39,185 nucleotides of DNA from Saprospiraceae bacterium (GTDB lineage Bacteria > Bacteroidota > Bacteroidia > Chitinophagales > Saprospiraceae). The translations under genes were made by a program, and so were the position numbers. The DNA lies in contig JABDMH010000026.1 of assembly GCA_013001595.1 (NCBI GenBank), forward strand, positions 1 through 39,185, in the 5' to 3' direction. Positions 1-8,419 of the stretch are shown here, piece after piece. Positions within the stretch are counted from its first letter, which is position 1; every line of letters starts with the position of its first letter. The notes under the pieces are model-generated. The model had not been told where the DNA came from, did not search any database, and saw only the letters and a list, made by a program, of their open reading frames with translations.

Positions 1-1269
1 GATGATGCAATGGCCTTTGTAATAGCACATGAAATGACACATTTCCATCAAAATCACCGATGGAGACTGTCCGGATTATTTAGCGATTTTGTTGTTCCGA
101 AGCTTGACTGGGATGAAAACCATGGAGACGAAGTGCAGGCAGATGTATACGGGACTTTTCTCTCCTACCAGGCTGGTTATAATACCCTGACGATTGTACC
201 TGAACTCTTAGACAGCATCTATGCCTTTTATGATCTGCCAGCGACGGCAAATAGATTATATCCCTCACTGAAGGAGAGAAAGGGACTGGCTAGCGATGCC
301 TGTGAAGTATCCGCAAATCTTATTGAGCTATATCAAATGGCCAATTATTTAATGGTTGTCGGTCGCTTTAAGACCGCAGCACATTTGTATCAACATGTGG
401 CCAGTATTATTCAGTTTAAGGAAGCTCATTATAACCTTGGGCTATGTAGAATGATGTCATACCTGTCCACATGTAATGATCCACTTAGTTATCCAATATC
501 GATTGATAGCCACATCCCCTTAGAAAGGACGCATGGGCAGCAGAATCCCCAGCAGATACTTAAAAGTGCTCAGCGTTCATTCGAATTGGTTTTGGAAGAT
601 TATGACAAGGATTATCGACATGCGAAATTCGCTCTTATTGCCATTTATGGATGGCAAGGTAACCATGAGGAAGCCAAATCGCTCATCAGCGATTTGACGA
701 CATCCGTGGAATCGAGTGAAGACCCCTATTTCTTGCTTACCCTGGCAAATCATTACATCGAAAATTCCGATATGGCGCAGGGGGAAGCAATTTATAGACA
801 ACTGCTCTCGGATTTGCCGGGAGGTCATCCACTGATCAATTCCATCCAGCGCAATATCAATTTATTGGACGGCAATGATCCATGGCCGACATTTACTCCT
901 TCCATTCAAAATGAGCAAAATCTGGATGGTGTGACTTCACTACTTTTTTATTCGGACTACCAAAACGAGATAGCGATCTCTCAGGGAGTTCAGTTCGCAA
1001 GAGCAGATCAATTTGGTTCTGTTCTTTCTAAACTGACCGGGTCTCATGGGAAATTCCATATGCAACGAATTGCCTCCAAAGAAATCCGGACTTCAGAGGG
1101 CCTTGGTATTGGTAGTTCACTAAGTGAGTTGAATAATCGGTGGCGAGATGAACATTTCATTCAAGTGACCCATGTTGGAGGACAATATGTGGTCTTGTGG
1201 AGCCGAGGATTAATCTTTAAGCTCGATGAATCCCTGGTAACTACAGAATGGGTGTCGTTTTCACTGTAA
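1..1269 (+). CDS. M48-like zinc metallopeptidase with TPR-like region, 5' truncated
   Basis: The reading frame is open from the first base of the window, so the true start lies upstream. An HEMTH zinc-binding motif (HExxH) sits at visible residues 10-14, preceded by AFVIA as in M48 peptidases. Thirty residues on, GDEVQAD supplies a Glu/Asp pair that fits the third zinc ligand. After the catalytic part come about 200 residues of amphipathic helical hairpins that read like tetratricopeptide repeats (for example around AHLYQHVASI and LTLANHYIEN). A C-terminal segment of about 80 residues with mixed strands follows, containing GLGIGSSLSEL. No membrane segment or signal peptide is visible because the N-terminus is missing. 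The likely role is an envelope or periplasmic protease with a protein-interaction scaffold; the substrate is unknown. No downstream partner gene follows on the same strand. Confidence 0.75.
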   Translation, partial: DDAMAFVIAHEMTHFHQNHRWRLSGLFSDFVVPKLDWDENHGDEVQADVYGTFLSYQAGYNTLTIVPELLDSIYAFYDLPATANRLYPSLKERKGLASDACEVSANLIELYQMANYLMVVGRFKTAAHLYQHVASIIQFKEAHYNLGLCRMMSYLSTCNDPLSYPISIDSHIPLERTHGQQNPQQILKSAQRSFELVLEDYDKDYRHAKFALIAIYGWQGNHEEAKSLISDLTTSVESSEDPYFLLTLANHYIENSDMAQGEAIYRQLLSDLPGGHPLINSIQRNINLLDGNDPWPTFTPSIQNEQNLDGVTSLLFYSDYQNEIAISQGVQFARADQFGSVLSKLTGSHGKFHMQRIASKEIRTSEGLGIGSSLSELNNRWRDEHFIQVTHVGGQYVVLWSRGLIFKLDESLVTTEWVSFSL

Positions 1270-1850
1270 ATGAAAAGTGATAGGTCTAGATTAAGGATTC
1301 AAGGTCCAAGACGTAGGATGCCCAAGAATCCACCTTGCTTTTTAACCGATATCCAGTTTTGCTCCATCGGATAATATGAATTCGATCACAAGGGCGTTTT
1401 CGTGTTGCACGATACCAGGACATCTTTGCAAGACTAATGGAATGATAATGTCTAGAAGTCCCTGAGGTAGTTTAGTAAATCCGAAAGTCTATTATCCATC
1501 AACATCTTTAATTTAAGATTCTCTGTGGGTTCGAAACTGTGCATAGCTGAAAGGGCATTGCCGTTGGTTGGTAACTGAAAAGGTGGTTTATCAAGCAGAT
1601 TTGAGCGCATCTGATGGTGCAGAATCAGAAGTAAACAGGAAGTTGTCTTGGGTTCGCAACATAGTTTCAGGATATATGTCTCGCGCTCGGATGGCTGTGA
1701 ATCGGGAAGTACATCGAATATTAAACAAGATATGATCAGAGATCGATTCTATCAAGCTATTGCAAAGGAACACTCTTCCAAGCCATGTAAAAAGAAAGGG
1801 TGCTACTTTTGGTAGCACCCTGGTCAGATTTTATTGTCACATTCTTTGCA
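1270..1850. other. Long intergenic region with possible decayed coding sequence
   Basis: About 580 bases separate the M48-like gene from the convergent T9SS gene. The right end holds the terminator of the T9SS gene. The rest has no complete gene that I can support. On the minus strand, 1342-1488 is open for 48 codons without a start codon and reads like protein (it contains QGLLDIIIPLVLQRC). A second minus-strand open stretch at 1591-1818 overlaps the terminator and looks fortuitous. No inverted-repeat ends, target duplications or transposase motifs were seen. Confidence 0.4.
1798..1820 (-). terminator. Rho-independent terminator of the T9SS repeat protein gene
   Basis: A perfect 9-bp inverted repeat (GGGTGCTAC / GTAGCACCC) with a 5-base loop lies about 30 bases after the stop codon at 1851. 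Read on the minus strand the stem is followed by a T-rich tract (TTTCTTTTTAC), as expected for intrinsic termination of the minus-strand gene. On the plus strand the tail is weaker, so it may only partly stop transcription from the left. Confidence 0.8.
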
Positions 1851-4292
1851 TTATCGCACAACCGAGATTTTTTCAACTTGGCGTTTACCATCTTCGGTAA
1901 TCATGGTAAGTATATATTGCCCCGGTACACAAGCACTTAGATCAAGGTCAGTGTTTCGATCGATTTCTCTACCATGTATCATCATTTGTCCTTGCATATT
2001 GGCTACGCTGATCGACATTTTGCCTTCAAAACCACCTACCTTTATATAATCTGCAGTTGGGTTTGGATAGACGGTCAGCTCAGCACCTAATTTATTTGCA
2101 ACTTCCTCCTTGGATTCATCGAGCGACGATAAAGTGTTATGAATCACGACCGGACTATTGACCCAGGATACTTCCTTTTGAGTCTCTTCTGGAGTGTAAG
2201 GTATCTCTTCATCCGCTTCCAATCCATCAAGGGAGGTCTCCTTGCCTTCTGTTCGATCAGCACTTCTCCCATAGGATTTTGTATATAGGTACTCCGTGGG
2301 TGACCATGTAGACCAGCGACCATTGCAATAGATCCTCATTTTGTAGTAGTATTTGGTGCTAGAACGCATGTTAGTAATGGTAATTGATCTGCTGGTGCGT
2401 TCCCAAACCAGCCAATCAGATAGACCAGCGCGGTAGATGGCATACTGGATCTTCGATGCGGATGTATTGATATGCAAAGTCACCGAGCTGCTTGAAAGAT
2501 TGCTATACCAGATGTGATGTGAACTGGGTGCATGACAACTATATCCTTTCGTCCTAAATGTCCTCATGGAAGAGTAGCTTGTCCAAGAAGGATGGCAATA
2601 GATGCTTACTTTATATTCATAAGTTGTGTTTGGTGACAGTTTACTCCAATTTATAGTAGAAGAAGTTCTTTCAAAATACTTCCAATGGCCCCCTATGGGA
2701 CGTATGGCCCATGAGTATCGAGCAGCTGATCGACTAACACTGGTGCTTGCCGTAGTTTGAGTTATGTTGTAAGCTCTCATACTGCTGTAAGTTGGTTTAT
2801 GACAATTTCCACCAGTGGTCCAGGATACAGGTGTGCACCAAGGACTCCATCTTCCATGGCAAATGATGCTGATTTTTACTTCATAAGTTGTATTCGGTTG
2901 GCAGTTCCAAGTCATCCACGCATACGAGTTTGTGTATACTTTCCACTGTCCTCCACGCTTGCGAAAAGCCCATCTTTTCTTACCATGATGTCTGGTAGTG
3001 GTCCTAGCTGATGATGGCGATATATGGGATACTGTGGGAGTTGCTGGATGGCAATATGAACCGCGGGTGGTAAATCGACGGCTGTGAGACCAACTGCTCC
3101 AATTGTAGCCACACCAAATCTTGCATTTGAATTCATAGGTTGTGTTGGCTTCTAAATTGTAGTAGTATATTGACTTCTTGCTGCTTGTCAGATAGCGCCA
3201 TGATCCTCCTACTTGTCGATATGCCCATTTCACTTTTGAGGCTCGGACATTGCAATTCATGTATGCTGAATTCTGCTTCACGTGTGTGGCATATAGCCAC
3301 TTTATATGGGGTGCGTAGCAACCGTAATATGATTGGTAAGTGTAAAACAAGGATTCAGGAATGTAATTGCTGAAGTCTAAGAAGTTTGCGCACCAAACTT
3401 TGACTTCTACGATATAAGTGTCGGGGCTAACTTTCTCGATCCGTAGTACAGAATCAGCTTCTTGGGGATATATCCAGTTGGATCCTTCTTGCTTGTACCT
3501 CCATTGGAAGGTCTCACTATCTGAGCGTGCTACAAGAGTTTTGCTGGTAGAATCCTCACTGATGAGCACCAATTCAGTGACTTGACAAGTGCCTCCAGAC
3601 TGTTGGATGTCACTTTGATTATCCTGACAATCAAGGAGCTTATTTACAAGGATATCATCGACTAGAGCGATACTTTGAAGGATTAATTGGCCTGCTTGTT
3701 CATTTTGCCGTAGTGTTTCATCGAGGTCATCTGTCTTGGTGATTTCTTCAGAGGCATCCCTCAAGTTCTCTGAGATGGCCAAGATTCGCTGGCTTACTTT
3801 TTCTGCTCCATTATCAAGGAGGGCGTAACTCAATGAATTTAAATCCAACTCAGCGTCTAATAGGGCATCAATGAGACAATCTGAACAGGCTGTCCCAGCA
3901 GTTGCATAGACCTGCCCAAGACTAAAACCTGTGGTAAATATTTCTTCTGCAACAAGGGAGAAAAGAGGTGGACACATAAAGGAAGCCTTTAATGACTGAA
4001 GGTGTTCTTCCATAGCTTCCCTTGAAAAGGTAGTAGGTGTACTACCATCAAGCTGAATTGCCTGAGGATTTGGACTTGCACACTCTTTGAATCGTGAGGC
4101 AACTCTATTGGCCCAGGAATCGTAGAGATCTGCTGCTGTTCCCTGTTTATGGTGAAAATCAAGGTGACCAATAGTCAGTCCCATATCTAGGACAGCATTT
4201 GGATTGAAATGGGTGTTGGTTTGGGACCAAGATGTACTGATCTGTAATCCGAGAAAAAGTAGGGTGAATAAGTAGTAATTATGTGCTTTCAT
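1851..4292 (-). CDS. T9SS-secreted protein with five Cys-paired FN3-like repeats
   Basis: The 813-residue product starts with a Sec signal peptide (about residues 1-23, hydrophobic core LFTLLFLGL). A mainly helical N-terminal region (about 25-230) has several cysteines. Five repeats of 83-90 residues follow, starting at Cys236, Cys325, Cys414, Cys497 and Cys586. Each has a WxxR..GG.W-like strand, an NTTYE-like motif and a second cysteine 64-70 residues after the first, usually in YCH/ICH/WCG. This resembles a fibronectin type III fold with a disulfide joining first and late strands. An acidic linker leads to a type A T9SS sorting domain (738-813) with VYPNPTADYI and a GQYILTM strand. The protein is therefore probably exported and anchored or released at the cell surface. 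Substrate or binding partner is unknown; the surface-exposed Trp, Tyr and His could favour glycan or protein binding. Confidence 0.85.
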   Translation of the reverse strand: MKAHNYYLFTLLFLGLQISTSWSQTNTHFNPNAVLDMGLTIGHLDFHHKQGTAADLYDSWANRVASRFKECASPNPQAIQLDGSTPTTFSREAMEEHLQSLKASFMCPPLFSLVAEEIFTTGFSLGQVYATAGTACSDCLIDALLDAELDLNSLSYALLDNGAEKVSQRILAISENLRDASEEITKTDDLDETLRQNEQAGQLILQSIALVDDILVNKLLDCQDNQSDIQQSGGTCQVTELVLISEDSTSKTLVARSDSETFQWRYKQEGSNWIYPQEADSVLRIEKVSPDTYIVEVKVWCANFLDFSNYIPESLFYTYQSYYGCYAPHIKWLYATHVKQNSAYMNCNVRASKVKWAYRQVGGSWRYLTSSKKSIYYYNLEANTTYEFKCKIWCGYNWSSWSHSRRFTTRGSYCHPATPTVSHISPSSARTTTRHHGKKRWAFRKRGGQWKVYTNSYAWMTWNCQPNTTYEVKISIICHGRWSPWCTPVSWTTGGNCHKPTYSSMRAYNITQTTASTSVSRSAARYSWAIRPIGGHWKYFERTSSTINWSKLSPNTTYEYKVSIYCHPSWTSYSSMRTFRTKGYSCHAPSSHHIWYSNLSSSSVTLHINTSASKIQYAIYRAGLSDWLVWERTSRSITITNMRSSTKYYYKMRIYCNGRWSTWSPTEYLYTKSYGRSADRTEGKETSLDGLEADEEIPYTPEETQKEVSWVNSPVVIHNTLSSLDESKEEVANKLGAELTVYPNPTADYIKVGGFEGKMSISVANMQGQMMIHGREIDRNTDLDLSACVPGQYILTMITEDGKRQVEKISVVR
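2268..3587 (-). repeat. Five tandem protein repeats, each with one Cys pair
   Basis: The coding region holds five tandem units with starts spaced 89, 89, 83 and 89 residues. Cys pairs are 236/301, 325/394, 414/478, 497/566 and 586/656. The units are diverged at DNA level, so this is an old domain duplication rather than a recent DNA repeat. Shared features include GG.W or GLSDW, NTTYE and a final aromatic-rich strand ending in TT/RT. Confidence 0.8.
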
Positions 4293-4931
4293 GATGTAAA
4301 ATGTTTTAGTTGTTACACCAGTACATAGCGGTCGAGAGAAAAGGATATCAGATCCAGTTCCTTTTTTTTTTTATCGCGATCCGGCAAAGACCACAGAGTC
4401 GGATTATGTAGTGCTGAGACTCTCTGTTTAACGGCACCAAACCATGGAGCAACAAAGTCTCAAGAACCAACAGGTTCTTAGGTGGGAGATGATGAGTATT
4501 GAAATCTGACAGTTTTCCTGTTGACCGATACACTTCAAGGATGCTTACATCTCAAGTGGGGCCGAGCGTCTATTTTCATTAATCAAAGACAGTATGCAGC
4601 AATCGGATACTCCGTCTCATCCCGTCGCTCTGAGTTCGCTAGTGCCATGATATCTCGCGCCCAGATATAATTTTCCAGTCTTAACCAGGTACGCGATGAC
4701 TGAACTGAGTTCTAGTATTCCCTCATGCCCAAAAATGATGTCATTCGTCAGCAATTCTTTCTCTTGAAGGATTAGTCAGTTCCAGAAGGTAGAAATTACG
4801 CTGCACCGAATTTTTTATACAAGGATCGAATCATGGGGCAATTATGAACTCCGATCCAAGTCAAATGGAAACATTTTTTCGGTCAGCGTGTTGAAACATC
4901 GAACTTGAATTATTCATAGAAAAAAGATCGT
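4293..4931. other. Long intergenic region, no supported gene
   Basis: About 640 bases lie between the divergent T9SS gene and the small membrane ORFs. A T-run of ten lies near 4362. A 7-bp perfect inverted repeat (AAGAACC / GGTTCTT, 4-base loop) lies at 4462-4479 without a T-tract. A plus-strand stretch at 4503-4670 is open for 55 codons but has no ATG start; it could be a coding remnant or chance. No match to the TAnnTTTG promoter element was found close to either flanking gene. Confidence 0.4.
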
Positions 4932-5111
4932 ATGAAACACCTATCTAGAGTTGACATCATCATGATGCTCTTGGCTTTCATGTCCTTGGTGGTTGCAGAA
5001 TACACCTGGTTTACTGGAGATAAACAAGAAGCTTTATTTATAGGCCTTTGGGTTCCATCCATACTCGGTTTTGCTATTTATCTCAAACTTCTAAAAATTG
5101 ATCGAAAATGA
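4932..5111 (+). CDS. Small two-helix membrane protein (59 aa)
   Basis: An ATG start and a 59-residue frame give a protein with two hydrophobic segments: about residues 9-25 (IIMMLLAFMSLVVAEY) and 36-54 (LFIGLWVPSILGFAIYLKL), joined by a short charged loop with TGDKQE. It ends in basic residues (KIDRK), suggesting a cytoplasmic C-terminus. Its stop overlaps the start of the next small ORF by four bases (ATGA), a strong sign that both are translated together. I do not recognise a characterised family. It may be a small subunit or regulator of a membrane complex. Confidence 0.6.
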   Translation: MKHLSRVDIIMMLLAFMSLVVAEYTWFTGDKQEALFIGLWVPSILGFAIYLKLLKIDRK

Positions 5112-5221
5112 CCGAATTCTTACCCTATTTTGGAGGCCTAGTAACACTTTTATTTGCAGCTGCATTCTACTGGGGCATTCAGGAGTTGCGAGACTATGGT
5201 GATCAACGCTCAAGGTCCTAA
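5108..5221 (+). CDS. Very small membrane protein (37 aa), coupled to upstream ORF
   Basis: The ATG lies inside the ATGA overlap with the preceding 59-residue ORF, so ribosomes finishing the first can start here. The product has one hydrophobic segment (GGLVTLLFAAAFYWGI, about residues 9-24) and a charged tail (ELRDYGDQRSRS). The size and topology fit a single-pass mini-protein. No family is recognised. Support comes from the coupling and the hydrophobic pattern, not from homology. Confidence 0.5.
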   Translation: MTEFLPYFGGLVTLLFAAAFYWGIQELRDYGDQRSRS

Positions 5222-5268
5222 TCAGGAGTGGAAATCGGCGATCATAGCTCTTCACGCTGCACTTTTTA

Positions 5269-5343
5269 CTACCTATTCTTGAAAAATGTTTCTCCTTTGA
5301 TCAGCCAGGCGAATCCATAGCTTTCTACTGCAACGGTTCCCAT
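5269..5343 (-). other. In-frame continuation after the amber codon of the membrane protein gene
   Basis: After the TAG at 5344-5346 the same frame stays open for 24 codons and ends at TAG 5269-5271. It contains AVESYGFAWLIKGETFF, which looks like the amphipathic C-terminus expected for this membrane protein family. An untranslated spacer would not be expected to keep frame and protein-like content. Confidence 0.55.
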
Positions 5344-5997
5344 CTAAAAGGTCAATTTTTTCTTGGTGTATATTGCATCGGGAATGACTTTCAGGAAACC
5401 TAACAACATAATAACAAGGGAGATGATAATGAGGATGCCACAAGTCCTATAGATTCTAATTCTCATCACCTTGGCTGTTCCTTTGGAACCAGCTGGTAGA
5501 TTTGATCTCGTGAAGAGGAACAAGGCCATGTACGCCAGGAGGCTGATGAAAATGGCAGCACATATTAAGTGGAAGACCTCCCGGAATTTTGCTCCTTCAA
5601 AAAAAGTAACTGCATAGGATGTCGCTGGATCGCAGCATTGTTCAGCTAGATTGCCAGTGGGAAATAAAATCAGCAGAATGGCACAAATGCCCGCGAGACT
5701 GGAAATGTAGAAGTCTATCGGGTCCTTGCCGCTATACACAATCAAAAAGATGGCAATTTGACTGACTACAATGGCGAAGATCGGACTGGCTCGTGTAAAA
5801 TAATAGTGGCTGATGGACTCCAATGGGGAGGTAAGCCCAAAGGATGTTATGCTTATGATGATTAAGATGATGGGTAGACTCATTCCCAGAATCCCAATGA
5901 GCTTTCTCAAGCTATAGCCATTTTTTATCCAAATACCTTCATCTATGAAATCAAGATTTAGTGCGGCATTGATTTTTGATTCGAGTGGCTGATTCAT
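5344..5997 (-). CDS. Multi-pass membrane protein (DUF998-like), cut short by in-frame TAG
   Basis: The 217-residue product has about six hydrophobic segments, including LPIILIIISITSFGL, FAIVVSQIAIFLIVY, ILLILFPTGNL, VFHLICAAIFISLLAYMALFLF and a final helix ending in FLKVIP. The SHYYFTRASP and LFPTGNLAEQCCD signatures resemble Bacteroidota membrane proteins of unknown function with a DUF998-like layout. The frame stops at TAG (5344-5346), yet the same frame continues for 24 more codons with a protein-like ending (VESYGFAWLIKGETFF). Relatives as I remember them have Trp at the stop position, which would need only TGG to TAG. The gene is thus probably a fresh nonsense allele or a sequencing error, less likely a recoded stop. 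Function is unknown. Confidence 0.6.
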   Translation of the reverse strand: MNQPLESKINAALNLDFIDEGIWIKNGYSLRKLIGILGMSLPIILIIISITSFGLTSPLESISHYYFTRASPIFAIVVSQIAIFLIVYSGKDPIDFYISSLAGICAILLILFPTGNLAEQCCDPATSYAVTFFEGAKFREVFHLICAAIFISLLAYMALFLFTRSNLPAGSKGTAKVMRIRIYRTCGILIIISLVIMLLGFLKVIPDAIYTKKKLTF

Positions 5998-6232
5998 ACT
6001 AATTATTTTTCATAGTTAAATTGTATAGAGTCGAAAGGTTTGTAATTCACCTAGTGTCCATAGATATAGGCCGATACTAAGTCTTATTACTTCTTTTTGA
6101 TCCATGTACATCACTGGTAACCCTTCGGAGAGACTTCTATCTCAATGAGTTTATACCTCGCCATCAAGAAAACATCTATGGTTTTACACTGGACGACAAG
6201 GGCTAGAAAATGGACTTGAAAGTTATTATTGT
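5998..6232. other. Intergenic region with possible short coding remnant
   Basis: A plus-strand stretch at 6081-6206 is open for 41 codons without ATG, GTG or TTG and reads like the tail of a protein (it contains FIPRHQENIYGFTLDDKG, then TAG). It could be the decayed end of a lost gene. Nothing else is seen. Confidence 0.25.
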
Positions 6233-8401
6233 TTACTCTACTGTCATCCAGCGCCATACGATGGGACCATATGTATATTCATCATTGGTTAATTGGGAAG
6301 AGGTCCCCTTAAATTTTCCATCAGTACCCTGCTTAGCTACGAGTTGAGTTATGGAAAAATCACCCTTCGCATAATCAAAGCTCACTCCATCGTCGTTATA
6401 CAGATTAAACGTATTTTCTTTTGTGCCATAATGTCTAACTTCCAAAGGAGGAGTATTTGCGGTTTTTTCTAGAGAGGATAGCATGGGTATGATGGCTCCA
6501 TCTTTCACCAGCAGTGGGATTTCCTCGAGCTTGGATTTAATCTTGATAATTTCACCATTGCCCATAAAAGTACCGGTGTAGAAATCAAACCAATTTCCCC
6601 TTGGCAGCACGATGGTTCGCTCGTCCTGTCCAGCAAAGACAGGTGCTACTAGTATTGATGGTCCCATCATGAATTGATCTGTTACTTCTATCCTTTGCTC
6701 TTCGGAAAATGGATTATCTACATCATCCATGGAAGCTGGTGCCATCTCATCAGGCACAGCATGGCTGTCCTCCAGCACCATGGCTCTAAATGGGGGAATG
6801 CCTACTTTGTGGTAGTTGTAAAAGGCTGTGTATATATATGGCAGTAATTTCTGCCGTAGTTCGATGTTGTTTCTGACCATATCAGTTACTTCAGGGAAAC
6901 TCCATGGTTTGGTTCCTGAAGCCCAGGCGTTGAGCATCATCAAGGGAGAAAAGCATACCGACTGAAATCGGCGTATCCACTCCTCTCCAGATTTCGCGCT
7001 ACGAATCTCTGGTGTCCAAAGAAGTCCGGATAGGGAAGCATTCGCCAGGGCTGTTACATAGCCTTCATGATCGTAATAGTCGCTATACAATACAAAGTTC
7101 AGATTGGTGGCGCCGATATAAGATGATCGTACGAGTCCGTATGTGCGCCGATTTTGTTGACGAAAGTGGACATCTAACATAGACTGTATGATGAGTCCAT
7201 AGAGCTGTCGAATTTCCACGGCGTCATGGCCCGATGGAAAGATGGCATGATCTGGCCACAACCAAAAGTCATAGCCATCGACTTCATCGATTTTGTAACC
7301 ACTGACACCAATATGCAAGTGATTCTTTTGGTGATGTCTTAGCAAAACTGCCTGAGCATCCGGTAGGGTATAGTCTGGAACCTCACCCAGCCATACCGTG
7401 TGACTACCTGTGAAATGCCGCATTTCATCATACATGGATGAAGTAGGAGCTACGTAGGGGTTTTCCCATAAATTCACCTTAATTCCTTTTTTATCCAATG
7501 TTTGCACGAATGCTTTGGGGTCGGGAAAACGAGTGCTATCCCAGTCGAATGAACATGGATAAGCAAAACTTTGCCAGCCCGGCTCGAGCCCAATTACATC
7601 CAGCGGAAAATCATGCGCTTGGAAATCTTCGATCTCTTGCAGGACATCCTTATCTGAGCTTTGGGTGTGCATACGATGCCAGAACCCCAATCCCCATTTG
7701 GGAGGAATGACACCTCCTCCATGGAAGAGATTGTATCGTTGCACGACTTCGAGGGGAGTCTGCCCGATAAAGACAAATATTTCCATGCCTCCACCTTGCA
7801 CACTGGCTTCAATAGCGTCGGAGAGGGGTCTCGCAGACCAGTTTGTACCTGTGGTCCTGTCGATCGGGGCAGGCTTTTGGCTGTCTTTCCTATTGCCGAT
7901 GCCGACATGGATTTTCACCCGACGAGGAGAATTGATGAGCACTCCATATCCTCGATTAGATATGTAGAAAGGCACCGGAGCATGTGTGTAGCCCTTTGTT
8001 CCTCCATAGTGGTCAACCTTGAGTGAATAGACATTTGATCTTCGATTCATGCCTTCAAACTCCAATCCTAAGCCATAGATCTTTTCTGTGGCATCCAGAG
8101 GAAGTCTGATACTTGCGCGACCTGGAGATAGTAAACTATAGGTCGATTTTTCTGCGAAAGGGAATAGTCCATCCCCTAGTGCTTTAATCGCCTCTATGTT
8201 GGGAGCACCTGCGTAGTCTCGAGGATTGAGTCCGATCTCTCCAAAAGAAGCTTTCCAAACGCCGAGCATGACCTTCTCCCAACGCAGCAGATCCATATCT
8301 GAGATCAAGGTATGTTGGGCATTTCCGATCGCACATGGCAAGCTGAGCAGGGCAATGATGAATCTGATTCTAAGAGGGTGCAGTCCATTCGATGGCTTCA
8401 T
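6233..8401 (-). CDS. Secreted GH31 family alpha-glycosidase
   Basis: Glycoside hydrolase family 31 enzymes cleave alpha-glucosidic, alpha-xylosidic or related bonds with retention. The chosen ATG at 8401 gives 722 residues with a Sec signal peptide (core FIIALLSLPCAIG, ending GNAQ). The frame is open further upstream to 8494, but those 31 residues would precede the signal peptide, and a TACCTTTA promoter-like box lies at 8420-8427. Key features are the beta-strand WENPYVAP, the nucleophile region GYKIDEVDGYD (Asp372 from this start), and YSDYYDHEGY, which takes the place of the usual WSGD acid/base motif (candidate Asp441). LLWTPEIR follows. A C-terminal beta domain includes GNWFDFYTG and NLYNDDG. 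Exact substrate cannot be read; alpha-glucosidase or alpha-xylosidase is most likely. It is the last gene of a same-strand trio with the GT2 and sulfatase genes, with gaps of about 160 bases. Confidence 0.85.
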   Translation of the reverse strand: MKPSNGLHPLRIRFIIALLSLPCAIGNAQHTLISDMDLLRWEKVMLGVWKASFGEIGLNPRDYAGAPNIEAIKALGDGLFPFAEKSTYSLLSPGRASIRLPLDATEKIYGLGLEFEGMNRRSNVYSLKVDHYGGTKGYTHAPVPFYISNRGYGVLINSPRRVKIHVGIGNRKDSQKPAPIDRTTGTNWSARPLSDAIEASVQGGGMEIFVFIGQTPLEVVQRYNLFHGGGVIPPKWGLGFWHRMHTQSSDKDVLQEIEDFQAHDFPLDVIGLEPGWQSFAYPCSFDWDSTRFPDPKAFVQTLDKKGIKVNLWENPYVAPTSSMYDEMRHFTGSHTVWLGEVPDYTLPDAQAVLLRHHQKNHLHIGVSGYKIDEVDGYDFWLWPDHAIFPSGHDAVEIRQLYGLIIQSMLDVHFRQQNRRTYGLVRSSYIGATNLNFVLYSDYYDHEGYVTALANASLSGLLWTPEIRSAKSGEEWIRRFQSVCFSPLMMLNAWASGTKPWSFPEVTDMVRNNIELRQKLLPYIYTAFYNYHKVGIPPFRAMVLEDSHAVPDEMAPASMDDVDNPFSEEQRIEVTDQFMMGPSILVAPVFAGQDERTIVLPRGNWFDFYTGTFMGNGEIIKIKSKLEEIPLLVKDGAIIPMLSSLEKTANTPPLEVRHYGTKENTFNLYNDDGVSFDYAKGDFSITQLVAKQGTDGKFKGTSSQLTNDEYTYGPIVWRWMTVE

Positions 8402-8419
8402 GTCAGATGTAGTATCGTG

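Noticed and set aside
1525-1550. tRNA T-loop-like GGTTCGAAA
   Set aside because: No matching acceptor, D or anticodon stems could be drawn around it.
1591-1818. 75-residue minus-strand ORF
   Set aside because: It runs through the terminator hairpin of the T9SS gene and shows no family features or plausible context.
4348-4533. 61-residue minus-strand ORF upstream of the T9SS gene
   Set aside because: Its end is encoded by the T-run, its composition is not domain-like and it has no promoter or neighbour support.
7661-8026. 121-residue plus-strand ORF inside the GH31 gene
   Set aside because: It is antisense to a well-supported catalytic domain; its openness follows from GH31 codon use.
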